Shown one piece after another: positions 51,438 to 60,099 of a stretch of DNA of 64,000 nt. The first letter of the stretch is position 1, and each line of letters starts with the position of its first letter. The notes under the pieces are model-generated. The model did not search any database. It was not told the origin of the DNA and saw only the letters and a list, made by a program, of their open reading frames with translations. The DNA comes from Bifidobacterium thermophilum DSM 20210 (GTDB taxonomy: Bacteria > Actinomycetota > Actinomycetes > Actinomycetales > Bifidobacteriaceae): NCBI GenBank assembly GCA_000771265.1, contig JDUB01000015.1:19161-83160 (forward strand). The letters run 5' to 3'. The translations under genes were made by a program, and so were the position numbers.

Positions 51438-53333
51438 GTGATACGAATCTGCAAATACCTCTCCAAGGCCGAATGGTTCCAGCTGTTCGTCGGCCTGCTG
51501 TTCATCGTCGCCGGCGTCTGGCTCCAGCTCAAGCTGCCCGACTACATGGCCGACATCACCCGGCTCGTGGAAACCCCGAACAGCGAAATGCACGACGTGT
51601 GGGTCGCCGGCGGCAAGATGCTCGCCGTGGCGCTCGGCGCCATGCTCACGACCGTCGCCGTCGGTTTCATCACGGCTCGCGTCTCCGCATCCTTCACCCA
51701 GCGTCTGCGCTCCATGCAGTTCCGCCGCGTGGAGTCCTTCGGTCCCGAGGAGCTGAACCGCTTCTCCACTGCGAGCCTTATCACCCGCTCCACCAATGAT
51801 GTCACCCAGATCCAGATGTTCCTCACCATGGGCCTGCTCATGCTCGTGCAGTCGCCGATCATGGCCGTGTGGGCAATCGCCAAGATCGCCGGCAAAGGTG
51901 TAGAATGGACGGCCGCGACAGGCGTGTCGCTCGTGCTGGTCATGGGCGCCGTCGCCATCATCATGGCCATGGTCATGCCGAAATTCCGCAGCATGCAGGC
52001 CCTGACCGACAACATCAACCGCGTGGCCCGCGAGAATCTCACCGGCCTGCGCGTGGTGCGCGCCTACAACGCCGAGGACTACCAGCAGGGCAAGTTCGAC
52101 AAGGCGAACCGCGACCTGACCGAAACCCAGCTGTTCACAAACCGTGCCATGTCCATCATGATGCCGCTCATGAACACGGTCATGAACGGCCTGACCCTCG
52201 CCGTGTACTGGATCGGCGCGTACCTCATCGACGCGGCCGGCCTCATAGACAAGCTCACGCTGTTTTCAAACATGGTCGTGTTCTCCAGCTACGCCATCCA
52301 GGTCATCATGAGCTTCCTCATGATGAGCATGGTGTTCGTGCTGTGGCCGCGCGCGGACGTCTCGGCCAAGCGCATCCTCGAGGTGCTCGACACCGAGCCG
52401 CATGTCACCGACGGCACGCGCACGGAGGGTGCGAAGAACGCGGACGGCACACTGGTGCGCGGACGTGTGGAATTCCGCGACGTGAGCTTCACCTACCCTG
52501 ATGCGCGCGAACCCATGCTCGAACACGTGAGCTTCACCGCACAGCCCGGCCAGACCGTCGCCTTCATCGGCTCCACCGGCTCCGGCAAGACCACGCTTGT
52601 GAACCTCGTGCCGCGCTTCTACGACGCCACCGACGGCCAGGTGCTCGTCGACGGCGTGGACGTGAAGGACTACACCTTGCAATCGCTACGCGACAAGATC
52701 GGCTATGTGCCGCAGCAGTCCGTGATGTTCAAGGGAACCGTCGCCTCGAACGTGGCGTTCGGTGACAAAAGCCAGGCCGGCGTACTGCCGGCGGGCGAGA
52801 GCATGGCGGACGTCGAGATCGCCGACACCTCCACCCCGCAGGGGCGTGCACGCGAAAAGGCGCTGCTCGCGGAATCCGAGCACGGCACTACGCTGAGCGA
52901 GGCGCAGATGGAAGACGTACGCCAGGCCGTGGCCGTCGCGAAGGCCGATGAATTCGTCACCCGAATGGACAGCACCTACGAGGCGCCGATCGCCCAAGGC
53001 GGCACGAACGTGTCCGGCGGGCAGAAGCAGCGCCTGTCGATCGCGCGGGCCGTATGGCGGCACCCTGAGATTCTCGTATTCGATGATTCCTTCTCCGCGC
53101 TTGATTTCCGCACCGACCACGATGTGCGCGAGGCGCTCGCCCGCGAGGCCGGGGATGCGACGAAACTCATCGTCGCCCAGCGCATCGGCACGATCATGGA
53201 CGCCGACCGGATCATCGTGCTCGACCAAGGGCGCGTCGTGGGCCAAGGCACGCACAAGGAACTGCTGCGTGACTGCGAAGTCTACCGCCAGATCGCCGAA
53301 AGCCAGCTGAGCGAAGCCGAACTCGCCTCCTGA
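51438..53333 (+). CDS. ABC multidrug exporter, degenerate-site subunit
   Basis: 631-residue half transporter: six-helix exporter domain (residues 1-330), then the nucleotide-binding domain with Walker A GSTGSGKTT near residue 378, signature VSGGQKQRLSIAR near 525, and Walker B ILVFDDSFSALD. The catalytic Glu after Walker B is Asp and the switch His is Gln (VAQRIG), the hallmark of the degenerate ATP site in heterodimeric exporters (BmrC/LmrC/TM287 type). A ~60-residue acidic insert lies between the Q-loop and signature. GTG 51438 follows GAAAGGACC. Its partner is the next gene, 79 bases away. Confidence 0.94.
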   Translation: MIRICKYLSKAEWFQLFVGLLFIVAGVWLQLKLPDYMADITRLVETPNSEMHDVWVAGGKMLAVALGAMLTTVAVGFITARVSASFTQRLRSMQFRRVESFGPEELNRFSTASLITRSTNDVTQIQMFLTMGLLMLVQSPIMAVWAIAKIAGKGVEWTAATGVSLVLVMGAVAIIMAMVMPKFRSMQALTDNINRVARENLTGLRVVRAYNAEDYQQGKFDKANRDLTETQLFTNRAMSIMMPLMNTVMNGLTLAVYWIGAYLIDAAGLIDKLTLFSNMVVFSSYAIQVIMSFLMMSMVFVLWPRADVSAKRILEVLDTEPHVTDGTRTEGAKNADGTLVRGRVEFRDVSFTYPDAREPMLEHVSFTAQPGQTVAFIGSTGSGKTTLVNLVPRFYDATDGQVLVDGVDVKDYTLQSLRDKIGYVPQQSVMFKGTVASNVAFGDKSQAGVLPAGESMADVEIADTSTPQGRAREKALLAESEHGTTLSEAQMEDVRQAVAVAKADEFVTRMDSTYEAPIAQGGTNVSGGQKQRLSIARAVWRHPEILVFDDSFSALDFRTDHDVREALAREAGDATKLIVAQRIGTIMDADRIIVLDQGRVVGQGTHKELLRDCEVYRQIAESQLSEAELAS

Positions 53334-53411
53334 CGCCGCCGGCGCGTGGCACAACCGGCGCGAATCGCCGGAGCTGCTATCTTTCTTAGCTTTCCTGAAA
53401 GGAACATTCAC

Positions 53412-55298
53412 ATGCCAGGACCAATGGGTCACGGGCCGGGAGCCCGGGGCGCGGCCGAAAAGCCGCAGGATTTCAATGCCGTCATGGGCAAGCTCGCGCA
53501 CTACAGCAAACGCTACCTGCCCGCCATCATCATCGCGCTCGTTCTGGGCGCGTTCGGCACGGTCTGCCAGATTGTCGGACCGGACAAGCTCAAGGACATC
53601 ACCAACGAGATCACCAAGGGCCTGCCTGCCATCGTGCACGGCAGGCCGGTGCTCAACAGCATCGACCTGGACGCCGTCACTCATATCGGGTTCACCCTGG
53701 TCGCGCTGTACGTCGGGTACGCGCTGCTCAGCTACGCGCAAAGCTGGATCATGGCCACCATCAGCCAGCGGACCGCGCAAAGCCTGCGCGACGACATCTC
53801 CAAGAAGATCAACCGCCTGCCGTTGCGCTACTTCGACAACACGAGCTACGGCGACGTGCTCAGCCGCATCACCAACGATGTCGACGCCATCGGTCAGACG
53901 CTGGGGCAGAGCCTCGGCGCGCTTGTCACGTCGATCACGCTGTTCGTCGGCGCGCTCGTCATGATGTTCGCCAACAACGTCACGCTGACGCTGACCGCCA
54001 TCGGCGTGAGCATCATCGGTCTCGTGCTCATGATGCTCATCATGCGCTTCTCGCAGAAGTACTTCGCCCAGCAGCAGCTCGCGCTCGGCCAGACCAACGG
54101 GCACGTGGAGGAGATGTACGCCGGTCACGTGATCGTCAAGGCCTACTCCGGCGAAGCGGATTCGATCCGCCAGTTCGAACGCTACAACGACAGCCTGTAC
54201 GAATCCGGATGGAAATCTCAGTTCCTGTCGGGCCTCATGATGCCGTTCATGACCTTCATCGGCAACCTCGGCTACGTGGCCGTGTGCGTGGTCGGCGCGG
54301 CGCTCGCGATGGACGGGCGCATCGAGTTTGGCGTCATCGTGGCGTTCATGATGTACATCCGCCTGTTCACGCAGCCGCTCGCCCAGTTCGCGCAGGCCAT
54401 GCAGAACCTGCAGCGGTGCGGTGCGGCGTCGGAGCGCGTGTTTGGCTTCCTCGAGGAGCCGGAGATGGGTGTCGACGCGACCGGTAGCTTCGCCGAGCAT
54501 CGTGCCCAGATCGAGGCGGCACAAGGCCATGCACATATGAGCGATGCGTTGGGTGACCGTGCTCGCGGCGACGTGGACTTCGACCATGTGCGCTTCGGCT
54601 ACAAGCCCGACACGCCGGTCATCTATGATTTCAGCGCGTCCGTGAAAGCCGGGCAGAAAGTCGCAATCGTTGGGCCGACGGGCGCCGGCAAGACCACGAT
54701 GGTCAACCTGCTTATGCGCTTCTACGAGCTGGATGGCGGCGAAATCCGCATCGACGGCGTGCCAACGGCGTCCATCCCGCGCTCCGAGGTGCACCGCCAG
54801 TTCTCCATGGTGCTGCAGGACACTTGGGTGTTCCAGGGCACTGTGCGCGACAACATCGTGTACGACAAGCAGGGCGTGACCGACGAGCAGGTGCGGGCCG
54901 CCGCGAAGGCCGTAGGACTTGACCGGTTCATCGAATCACTGCCGCAAGGCTACGACACCGTGCTCGACGACAAGGCCGCGCTGTCTGCTGGGCAGAAGCA
55001 GCTGCTTACCATCGCCCGCGCGATGGTGCAGGACGCGCCGATCCTGATTCTCGACGAGGCGACATCGTCGGTGGATACGCGCACCGAGGAGCTCATTCAG
55101 AAGGCCATGGACCAGCTGGCCGTCGGCCGTACGAGCTTCGTAATCGCGCACCGCCTGAGCACGATTCGCAACGCGGACATGATTCTCGTCATGAACCACG
55201 GCGACATCATCGAACGCGGTACGCATCAGGAACTGCTCGACAAGGGCGGCTTCTACGCCGACCTGTACAACAGCCAGTTCGCCTCGCTCGTCGCGTGA
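53412..55298 (+). CDS. ABC multidrug exporter, catalytic-site subunit
   Basis: 628-residue partner of the preceding gene, with an exporter membrane domain (about residues 25-340; SYGDVLSRITNDVD coupling region) and an NBD with Walker A GPTGAGKTT near residue 421, signature LSAGQKQLLTIARAM, Walker B ILILDEATSSVD with intact Glu, and switch His in VIAHRLS. The heterodimer would have one consensus and one degenerate ATP site. ATG 53412 follows GAAAGGAAC. Likely exports drugs or bile salts from the cytoplasm or inner leaflet. In one operon with the MarR regulator by position. Confidence 0.95.
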   Translation: MPGPMGHGPGARGAAEKPQDFNAVMGKLAHYSKRYLPAIIIALVLGAFGTVCQIVGPDKLKDITNEITKGLPAIVHGRPVLNSIDLDAVTHIGFTLVALYVGYALLSYAQSWIMATISQRTAQSLRDDISKKINRLPLRYFDNTSYGDVLSRITNDVDAIGQTLGQSLGALVTSITLFVGALVMMFANNVTLTLTAIGVSIIGLVLMMLIMRFSQKYFAQQQLALGQTNGHVEEMYAGHVIVKAYSGEADSIRQFERYNDSLYESGWKSQFLSGLMMPFMTFIGNLGYVAVCVVGAALAMDGRIEFGVIVAFMMYIRLFTQPLAQFAQAMQNLQRCGAASERVFGFLEEPEMGVDATGSFAEHRAQIEAAQGHAHMSDALGDRARGDVDFDHVRFGYKPDTPVIYDFSASVKAGQKVAIVGPTGAGKTTMVNLLMRFYELDGGEIRIDGVPTASIPRSEVHRQFSMVLQDTWVFQGTVRDNIVYDKQGVTDEQVRAAAKAVGLDRFIESLPQGYDTVLDDKAALSAGQKQLLTIARAMVQDAPILILDEATSSVDTRTEELIQKAMDQLAVGRTSFVIAHRLSTIRNADMILVMNHGDIIERGTHQELLDKGGFYADLYNSQFASLVA

Positions 55299-55309
55299 GG
55301 TGCAGGGCG

Positions 55310-55480
55310 GGGTGCGGCTGGGCACGGGGCTGGCGCGGATGAGACTATCTGCGACACGAATTAAGCCAGCGCTGAGTCTCGCGTCTTGCGTTTGAAGTCT
55401 TGCGTTTCGTTCTGCGTCTCGCCGCTTACCTGCGTCTTGCGTTTGACGTTTCGCCTGGCGTCTCGCGTTTAGCGTTGTTT
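55310..55480. other. Low-complexity GTCTTGCGTTT/GCGTCTCGC stretch
   Basis: After the exporter gene there are at least eight near-copies of GCGTCTTGCGTTTG or GCGTCTCGCGTTT within about 110 bases (55375-55475). It has no ORF with coding character. Confidence 0.6.
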
Positions 55481-55482
55481 CC

Positions 55483-55561
55483 ATCGTCCCTTATTATCAG
55501 TTAGCCGCTAAGTGATAATAAGGGACGATGTTATTATCAGTTACAGGCTAAGTGATAATAA
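55483..55561. promoter_or_regulatory. Two long inverted repeats before the Fic gene
   Basis: First: ATCGTCCCTTATTATCA (55483-55499) and its exact complement (55513-55529), 13-base centre GTTAGCCGCTAAG. Second: TTATTATCA (55531-55539) and TGATAATAA (55553-55561) with centre GTTACAGGCTAAG. The shared TTATTATCA-GTTA...CTAAG-TGATAATAA pattern in tandem indicates paired binding sites for a dimeric regulator, possibly the Fic protein's own winged-helix domain. Confidence 0.8.
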
Positions 55562-55654
55562 GCGCGAATCGGATGTCGCTGAAATGGCGCTCCCGATAGT
55601 GCGAATACAGGTAGCACGAATACAGGTAGCGTGAACACAGGCGAGAGGAATGCG

Positions 55655-57088
55655 ATGACTGCCACCAATGCAAGCCGCCCCGCCGGCGACGGATCGCACC
55701 GCGCGACGACAGGCGCCGTGAAAAAGCCGGGCATCAAGGCCCAGAACACCAAAGCTCAGAGCATCTTGTCTTTTGGTGATGCAGATAGCACCGGGACGTC
55801 TGCGGATGCCGCGCCGACAGCGAACATCGCGCAGACCATGCCGCCGATGGACGCTGCGCAACCTGCTCCTCCGGAACCGTGCCGCGTGCCCCCGGTGGAG
55901 CTCGAAGAGCACTACTGGACCCCATCGGATGACGGATACTATTCGCGCACCGCGCGTCGCAAAGCGTCGGGGACCTACTATTCCACCCGTCCGGCGCGCA
56001 TCGCGGCAATCGGCCTGACGATTCCCTCCGATCTTGCTGCCGACCTCGACGAAGCGACGCAGCAGCTCGTGGCATTCGACAGTCGCGCCGCCGAACGGTT
56101 CAGCGCTGGCGGGCGTACTTTGGGCCCGCTGTCTGCGGTGCTGCTGCGAACCGAGTCCACGTCATCGTCGCGTATAGAAAACCTCACCGTGGGTGCGCGA
56201 CGCCTTGCGCGAGAATCGCTTGACGGATCCCAGGGAGGCAACGCCGCGCTGGTGGTGGGCAATGTGCGGGCCATGGAAACAGCGCTCGAATTCGCCCAGA
56301 ATCTGAGTGAAGCGAATATTCTTGCGATGCATTCCGCGCTGTTGGGCGGCAACGACGAGTGGAAAGGTCGCGCAGGCCGGTACCGCGACCAGCTGGTATG
56401 GGTGGGTGTCAGTTCCGCCGGTCCGCGCGGTGCCTCGCATGTGGCTCCGCAGCCCGGCCAGGTGCCGGATTGTATGGCCGACCTGGTCGCCTTTATCGAC
56501 CGCGACGACTTGCCCATTCTCGCGCAATGTGCCATCGCACATGCGCAATTCGAGACCATTCATCCGTTCATTGATGGCAACGGGCGTGTGGGTAGGGCGC
56601 TGATTCACGCCATGCTGCGCGGCAAGGGCTTGACGCCGACTATGACGCCGCCGGTGTCCGCCGGGATTTTGCATGATACCGAGCGGTATTTCGATGCGCT
56701 CACTGCGTACCGGGAGGGTGACGCGCGGCCGATTCTGGAGTGTTTCTCGTCTGCCGCGCGATACGCTGCGCACACGGGGACGGAACTTATCGACACCTTG
56801 AGCGCGATTCTCGATGATGATGCCGACCGGCTGCATGGCCTGCCGTTGCGGCGCAACGCGCTTGGCTGGAGGCTGTTGCCGCTGGTGGTGGAGCAGCCGG
56901 TGGTCAATGTGCCGTATGTCGCGCGGGTCTTGGGCGTGTCGGCAGCTTCGGCGACGCGTGCGGTGGACCAGCTTCAGCGCGCCGGGGTGCTGGTGGAAGT
57001 GTCTGGCGGCAAACGTGGGCGGGTCTGGGAGGAGCGTCGCGTTCTGGATGCTCTGGACGAATACGCCGAGATGATTCGGCGGCGATAG
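55655..57088 (+). CDS. Fic-domain protein with N-terminal inhibitory motif and C-terminal winged helix
   Basis: 477-residue protein. Residues 1-80 are Ala/Pro/Thr rich. The inhibitory helix SSRIEN at 171-176 ((S/T)xxxE(G/N)) precedes the Fic domain, making it class II; active-site HPFIDGNGRVGR is intact at 303-314. The C-terminal ~100 residues (YVARVLGVSAASATRAVDQLQRAGVLVEV) form a winged helix typical of Fic/DUF4062-type regulators. Fic enzymes AMPylate or otherwise modify proteins such as gyrase. ATG 55655 follows GAGAGGAATGCG. Tandem inverted repeats upstream suggest autoregulation. Confidence 0.94.
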   Translation: MTATNASRPAGDGSHRATTGAVKKPGIKAQNTKAQSILSFGDADSTGTSADAAPTANIAQTMPPMDAAQPAPPEPCRVPPVELEEHYWTPSDDGYYSRTARRKASGTYYSTRPARIAAIGLTIPSDLAADLDEATQQLVAFDSRAAERFSAGGRTLGPLSAVLLRTESTSSSRIENLTVGARRLARESLDGSQGGNAALVVGNVRAMETALEFAQNLSEANILAMHSALLGGNDEWKGRAGRYRDQLVWVGVSSAGPRGASHVAPQPGQVPDCMADLVAFIDRDDLPILAQCAIAHAQFETIHPFIDGNGRVGRALIHAMLRGKGLTPTMTPPVSAGILHDTERYFDALTAYREGDARPILECFSSAARYAAHTGTELIDTLSAILDDDADRLHGLPLRRNALGWRLLPLVVEQPVVNVPYVARVLGVSAASATRAVDQLQRAGVLVEVSGGKRGRVWEERRVLDALDEYAEMIRRR

Positions 57089-57128
57089 GCTTGCGATAGC
57101 GCGCGTCCGGGCGGTATCTGCCCGCGGT

Positions 57129-57225
57129 GTGACTGGTGTGTCGCACAGGTGGCCGGTATTTCGGTCCGGGGGATGTTTCCTTGCGCTATCTGGCTGCGCT
57201 GCGACTGGAAAGTCACACAAGTGGC
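57129..57225. repeat. Pair of palindromes 72 bases apart
   Basis: GTGACTGGTGTGTCGCACAG with GGTGGCCGG after it (57129) and GCGACTGGAAAGTCACACAA with GTGGCCGG (57201) share sequence and layout. The step of 72 bases equals that of the larger arrays. The gap between fic and livK otherwise contains only the liv promoter region. Confidence 0.7.
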
Positions 57226-57422
57226 CGGATGCTGGCGTGTGCGAGAGTTCGTCTGCGCACTCCATACCCCCGCATCACGCCCGTGTTACCGACACCCGCG
57301 CGTTACCTCGCGCCGATACACCGGCAACATGATGATTGACTGAAAGAACAGTACGACATAACCGCAGCTTCACCTCAGAGCAACCCAGCAAACCCGCACA
57401 ATTCCAACGATTTCGCCCACGG

Positions 57423-57439
57423 TGTCCACATTGTGGACA
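57423..57439. promoter_or_regulatory. Perfect 17-bp operator TGTCCACATTGTGGACA before liv
   Basis: Perfect 7-bp arms around ATT, differing by one central base from the site at 10848. It lies 51 bases upstream of the livK -35 box. Presumed regulator site of a BCAA regulon. Confidence 0.78.
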
Positions 57440-57490
57440 TAAATCGTCTCAGGATGAGGTTATCGAAAAGTTCAATATAAGGACAAGCCA

Positions 57491-57519
57491 TTTACATATC
57501 CGCAATCCTCGCGTATAAA
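57491..57519 (+). promoter_or_regulatory. livK promoter
   Basis: TTTACA (57491-57496), 17-base spacer, TATAAA (57514-57519). The predicted leader is about 190 bases long and contains GGCCAAAAGCCCGAAG; a translational or RNA-level control is possible. Confidence 0.75.
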
Positions 57520-57718
57520 AGGAACCCAGCAATAGATTGAGACGAGGTTTACTCGAGTAAGGCCAAAAGCCCGAAGAACCTTTGCCTGACGGCGTTTGAC
57601 GGATTCACCCGATCACGTGTCGCGCGCGTCTGTGGCATTCAGAATCAGCATTTCATGCAACATTCTGACGAATTCTCACGATTATTCCCAGAATCTTTTG
57701 TAGAGAGGAAGATTCCTG

Positions 57719-58915
57719 ATGAACGCAAAGTTCTTCGGTAAGACGACCGCTATCGCAGCGGCCGCGGCCATGATGATGTCCATGGCGGCCTGCTCCGGCG
57801 GCAGCATGGACGATTCCAGCAACTCCGCCGGCGCAGCCAGCGGCAACACGATCACGCTCGGCAGCATCACCACGAATTCCGGCACCGCCGCAGCGTACGG
57901 CGAGGCTGAGCTCAAGGGCTTCAAGCTGGCCATCAGCGAGATCAACGCCAAGGGCGGCCTGAACGGCAAGAAGATCAAGCTGGAAAGCATGGATGACAAG
58001 GGCGACGCCACTGAAGCGTCGAACGCCTTCAACAAGCTGGCCGGCGACAACAGTGTGCTCGCCGTGCTCGGCCCGACGATCTCCTCGACCACCGCGGCCG
58101 TCGCCCCGCTGGCCGACCAGTCGAAGCTCCCGGCGATCGCACCGGCGGCAACCTCCGATTCCATCGCCACCGGCGGCTACCTGTTCCGCACCTGCTTCAA
58201 GGATTCCTACCAGGGCGAGATCGCGGCCAAGTTCGCCGCCGAGACTCTGAAGGTCAAGAAGGTCGCCGTGCTCTACGGCACCGGCGATCCGTACTCCTCC
58301 GGCGTGGGCAAGGCCTTCGCCGCCGCGGCCAAGAAGGCCGGTCTCGACGTGGTCGACGAGGAGAACTCCTCCAGCGCCGACGACACCGAGTACTCCTCGC
58401 AGCTGCAGAAGATTCAGGCATCCGGCGCCGAGTTCCTGTATGCGCCGTACTACTATTCGGTCGCTGGCCCGTACATCATCCCGCAGGCTCGTTCGCTCGG
58501 CTACAAGGGCTACGTCATGGGCCCCGATGGCTACGACGGCCTGAAGCTCACCGGCGACAAGTCCCAGTACGACAAGGTGCTGTACACCACGCACTATTCG
58601 CCTGACGACACCTCGAACAGCAAGGTGCAGGACTTCATCAAGTCCTACAAGAAGGCCAACAACAATCAGGAGCCGAACACCTTCACCGCACTCGCGTACG
58701 ATTCCGTGTACATGTTCAAGCAGGCTTACGAGAAGGCCGGCAAGAACCCGACCCGCGAGCAGATTCGCAACGCGATTTCCGGCATGTCCTTCAGCGGCGT
58801 GACCGGCAAGTTCACGCTCGACAAGAAGGGTTCGCCGAACAAGTCCGTGATCGTTCTTGAGCTCAAGAACGGCAAGCCGACGTACCGCACCACCATCCAG
58901 CCGTCCACCAAGTGA
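57719..58915 (+). CDS. livK: Branched-chain amino acid ABC substrate-binding lipoprotein
   Basis: 398-residue extracellular binding protein anchored as a lipoprotein: signal peptide with lipobox SMAAC (Cys25) and a Ser/Gly/Asn linker. The mature domain begins ITLGSITTNSGTAAAYGEAELKGFKLAI, typical of Leu/Ile/Val-binding type I periplasmic folds. First gene of the liv importer. Strongly biased codons. AGAGGAAGATT precedes the ATG. A stable hairpin just after the stop probably raises its level relative to the membrane genes. Confidence 0.96.
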   Translation: MNAKFFGKTTAIAAAAAMMMSMAACSGGSMDDSSNSAGAASGNTITLGSITTNSGTAAAYGEAELKGFKLAISEINAKGGLNGKKIKLESMDDKGDATEASNAFNKLAGDNSVLAVLGPTISSTTAAVAPLADQSKLPAIAPAATSDSIATGGYLFRTCFKDSYQGEIAAKFAAETLKVKKVAVLYGTGDPYSSGVGKAFAAAAKKAGLDVVDEENSSSADDTEYSSQLQKIQASGAEFLYAPYYYSVAGPYIIPQARSLGYKGYVMGPDGYDGLKLTGDKSQYDKVLYTTHYSPDDTSNSKVQDFIKSYKKANNNQEPNTFTALAYDSVYMFKQAYEKAGKNPTREQIRNAISGMSFSGVTGKFTLDKKGSPNKSVIVLELKNGKPTYRTTIQPSTK

Positions 58916-58969
58916 GGCTGACCGCAGTCCGCGGCGGGCATCCGACGCGGTGAGGCAACCAATCCCGTA

Positions 58970-58995
58970 GGAGAGGGTCGTTTTCGGCCCTCTCC
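58970..58995 (+). terminator. Hairpin between livK and livH
   Basis: GGAGAGGG (58970-58977) pairs with CCCTCTCC (58988-58995) around a T-rich 10-base loop. No T run follows, so it probably stabilises the livK mRNA or causes partial termination. Confidence 0.7.
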
Positions 58996-59173
58996 ATTCG
59001 CGTACTAGTCGCCTTTTTCAGGCGACATCACGCTTACATGCATATTGCTTTATGCTTGCGTTCGCTGATTCGCTGATTGATTGATTCGCTGATTGACTGA
59101 GTCAACGATTGACGCACATTTCGTACGCATTCACACACATTCACACACATTCACACACACGAAAGGAGGAATG

Positions 59174-60097
59174 ATGAGCGGTTTCGTCATGTTCATCAGC
59201 CAGATTTTCAACGGCCTGAAGATCGGTAGCGTGTACGCGCTCGTGGCGCTCGGCTACACGATGGTCTACGGCATCATCCGACTGCTGAACTTCGCCCACG
59301 GCGACTTCATCATGATCGGCGCATATACGCTGATGCTCAGCATTCCAGCACTCGCCGTCATGGGCTTGCCCGCCTGGACGGCTGTCATTCCCGCAACCTT
59401 GGTCTGCGCGCTGGTCGGCGTGCTTGTCGAACGCCTAGCATACAAGCCGGTGCGCGAGAAGGGCAACAGCATGACCGCCCTGATCACCGCCATCGCCATG
59501 AGCTTGCTGCTTGAAAACGGCTCGCAGGCGATTTTCGGCGCCGACTACAAGACCGTCCCCACTATCGTTTCCATTCCGACCCTGACCATCGGCCAGCTGA
59601 AGATCGACGGCGCGACCATCGTATCCATCGTGCTCGGCGTCATCATGATGGTCGCCATGCAGCTGTACGTGAAGCGCACGAAGCAAGGCAAGGCCATGCG
59701 CGCGGTGTCCGAAGACAAGGAAGCATCCCTGCTCATGGGCATTAACGTGAACGGCACGATTACCCTGACCTTCGCCATCGGTTCCGGTCTCGCCGCCATC
59801 GCCGCGCTCATGTATTGCGTGTCCTACCCGCAGGTGTCTCCGACCATGGGCATGATGCTTGGTCTGAAAGCCTTCGTGGCGGCTGTGCTTGGCGGTATCG
59901 GTTCGATTCCGGGCGCTATGGTCGGCGGTTTGGCGATCGGCCTGGTCGAGAGCCTGACGAAAGCCTATATCGGCACGATTACCGGCGGCGTGATCACGTC
60001 CGCGTTCTCTGACGCGATCGTGTTCGCAATCCTCATCATCGTGCTGCTGGTACGCCCGTCCGGCTTGATGGGCGAGCCTGAGACGGAGAAGGTGTGA
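59174..60097 (+). CDS. livH: Branched-chain amino acid ABC permease LivH
   Basis: 307-residue inner-membrane permease with about 8 helices; GSVYALVALGYTMVYGIIRLLNFAHGDFIMIGAY is the LivH signature, and GINVNGTITLTFAIGSGLAAIAALMY the ABC-coupling region. ATG 59174 gives a 4-base gap to AGGAGG; the ATG at 59171 gives only 1. Preceded by three ATTCACACAC direct repeats (59130-59159). Same direction as livK, 258 bases downstream. Confidence 0.95.
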   Translation: MSGFVMFISQIFNGLKIGSVYALVALGYTMVYGIIRLLNFAHGDFIMIGAYTLMLSIPALAVMGLPAWTAVIPATLVCALVGVLVERLAYKPVREKGNSMTALITAIAMSLLLENGSQAIFGADYKTVPTIVSIPTLTIGQLKIDGATIVSIVLGVIMMVAMQLYVKRTKQGKAMRAVSEDKEASLLMGINVNGTITLTFAIGSGLAAIAALMYCVSYPQVSPTMGMMLGLKAFVAAVLGGIGSIPGAMVGGLAIGLVESLTKAYIGTITGGVITSAFSDAIVFAILIIVLLVRPSGLMGEPETEKV

Positions 60098-60099
60098 CG

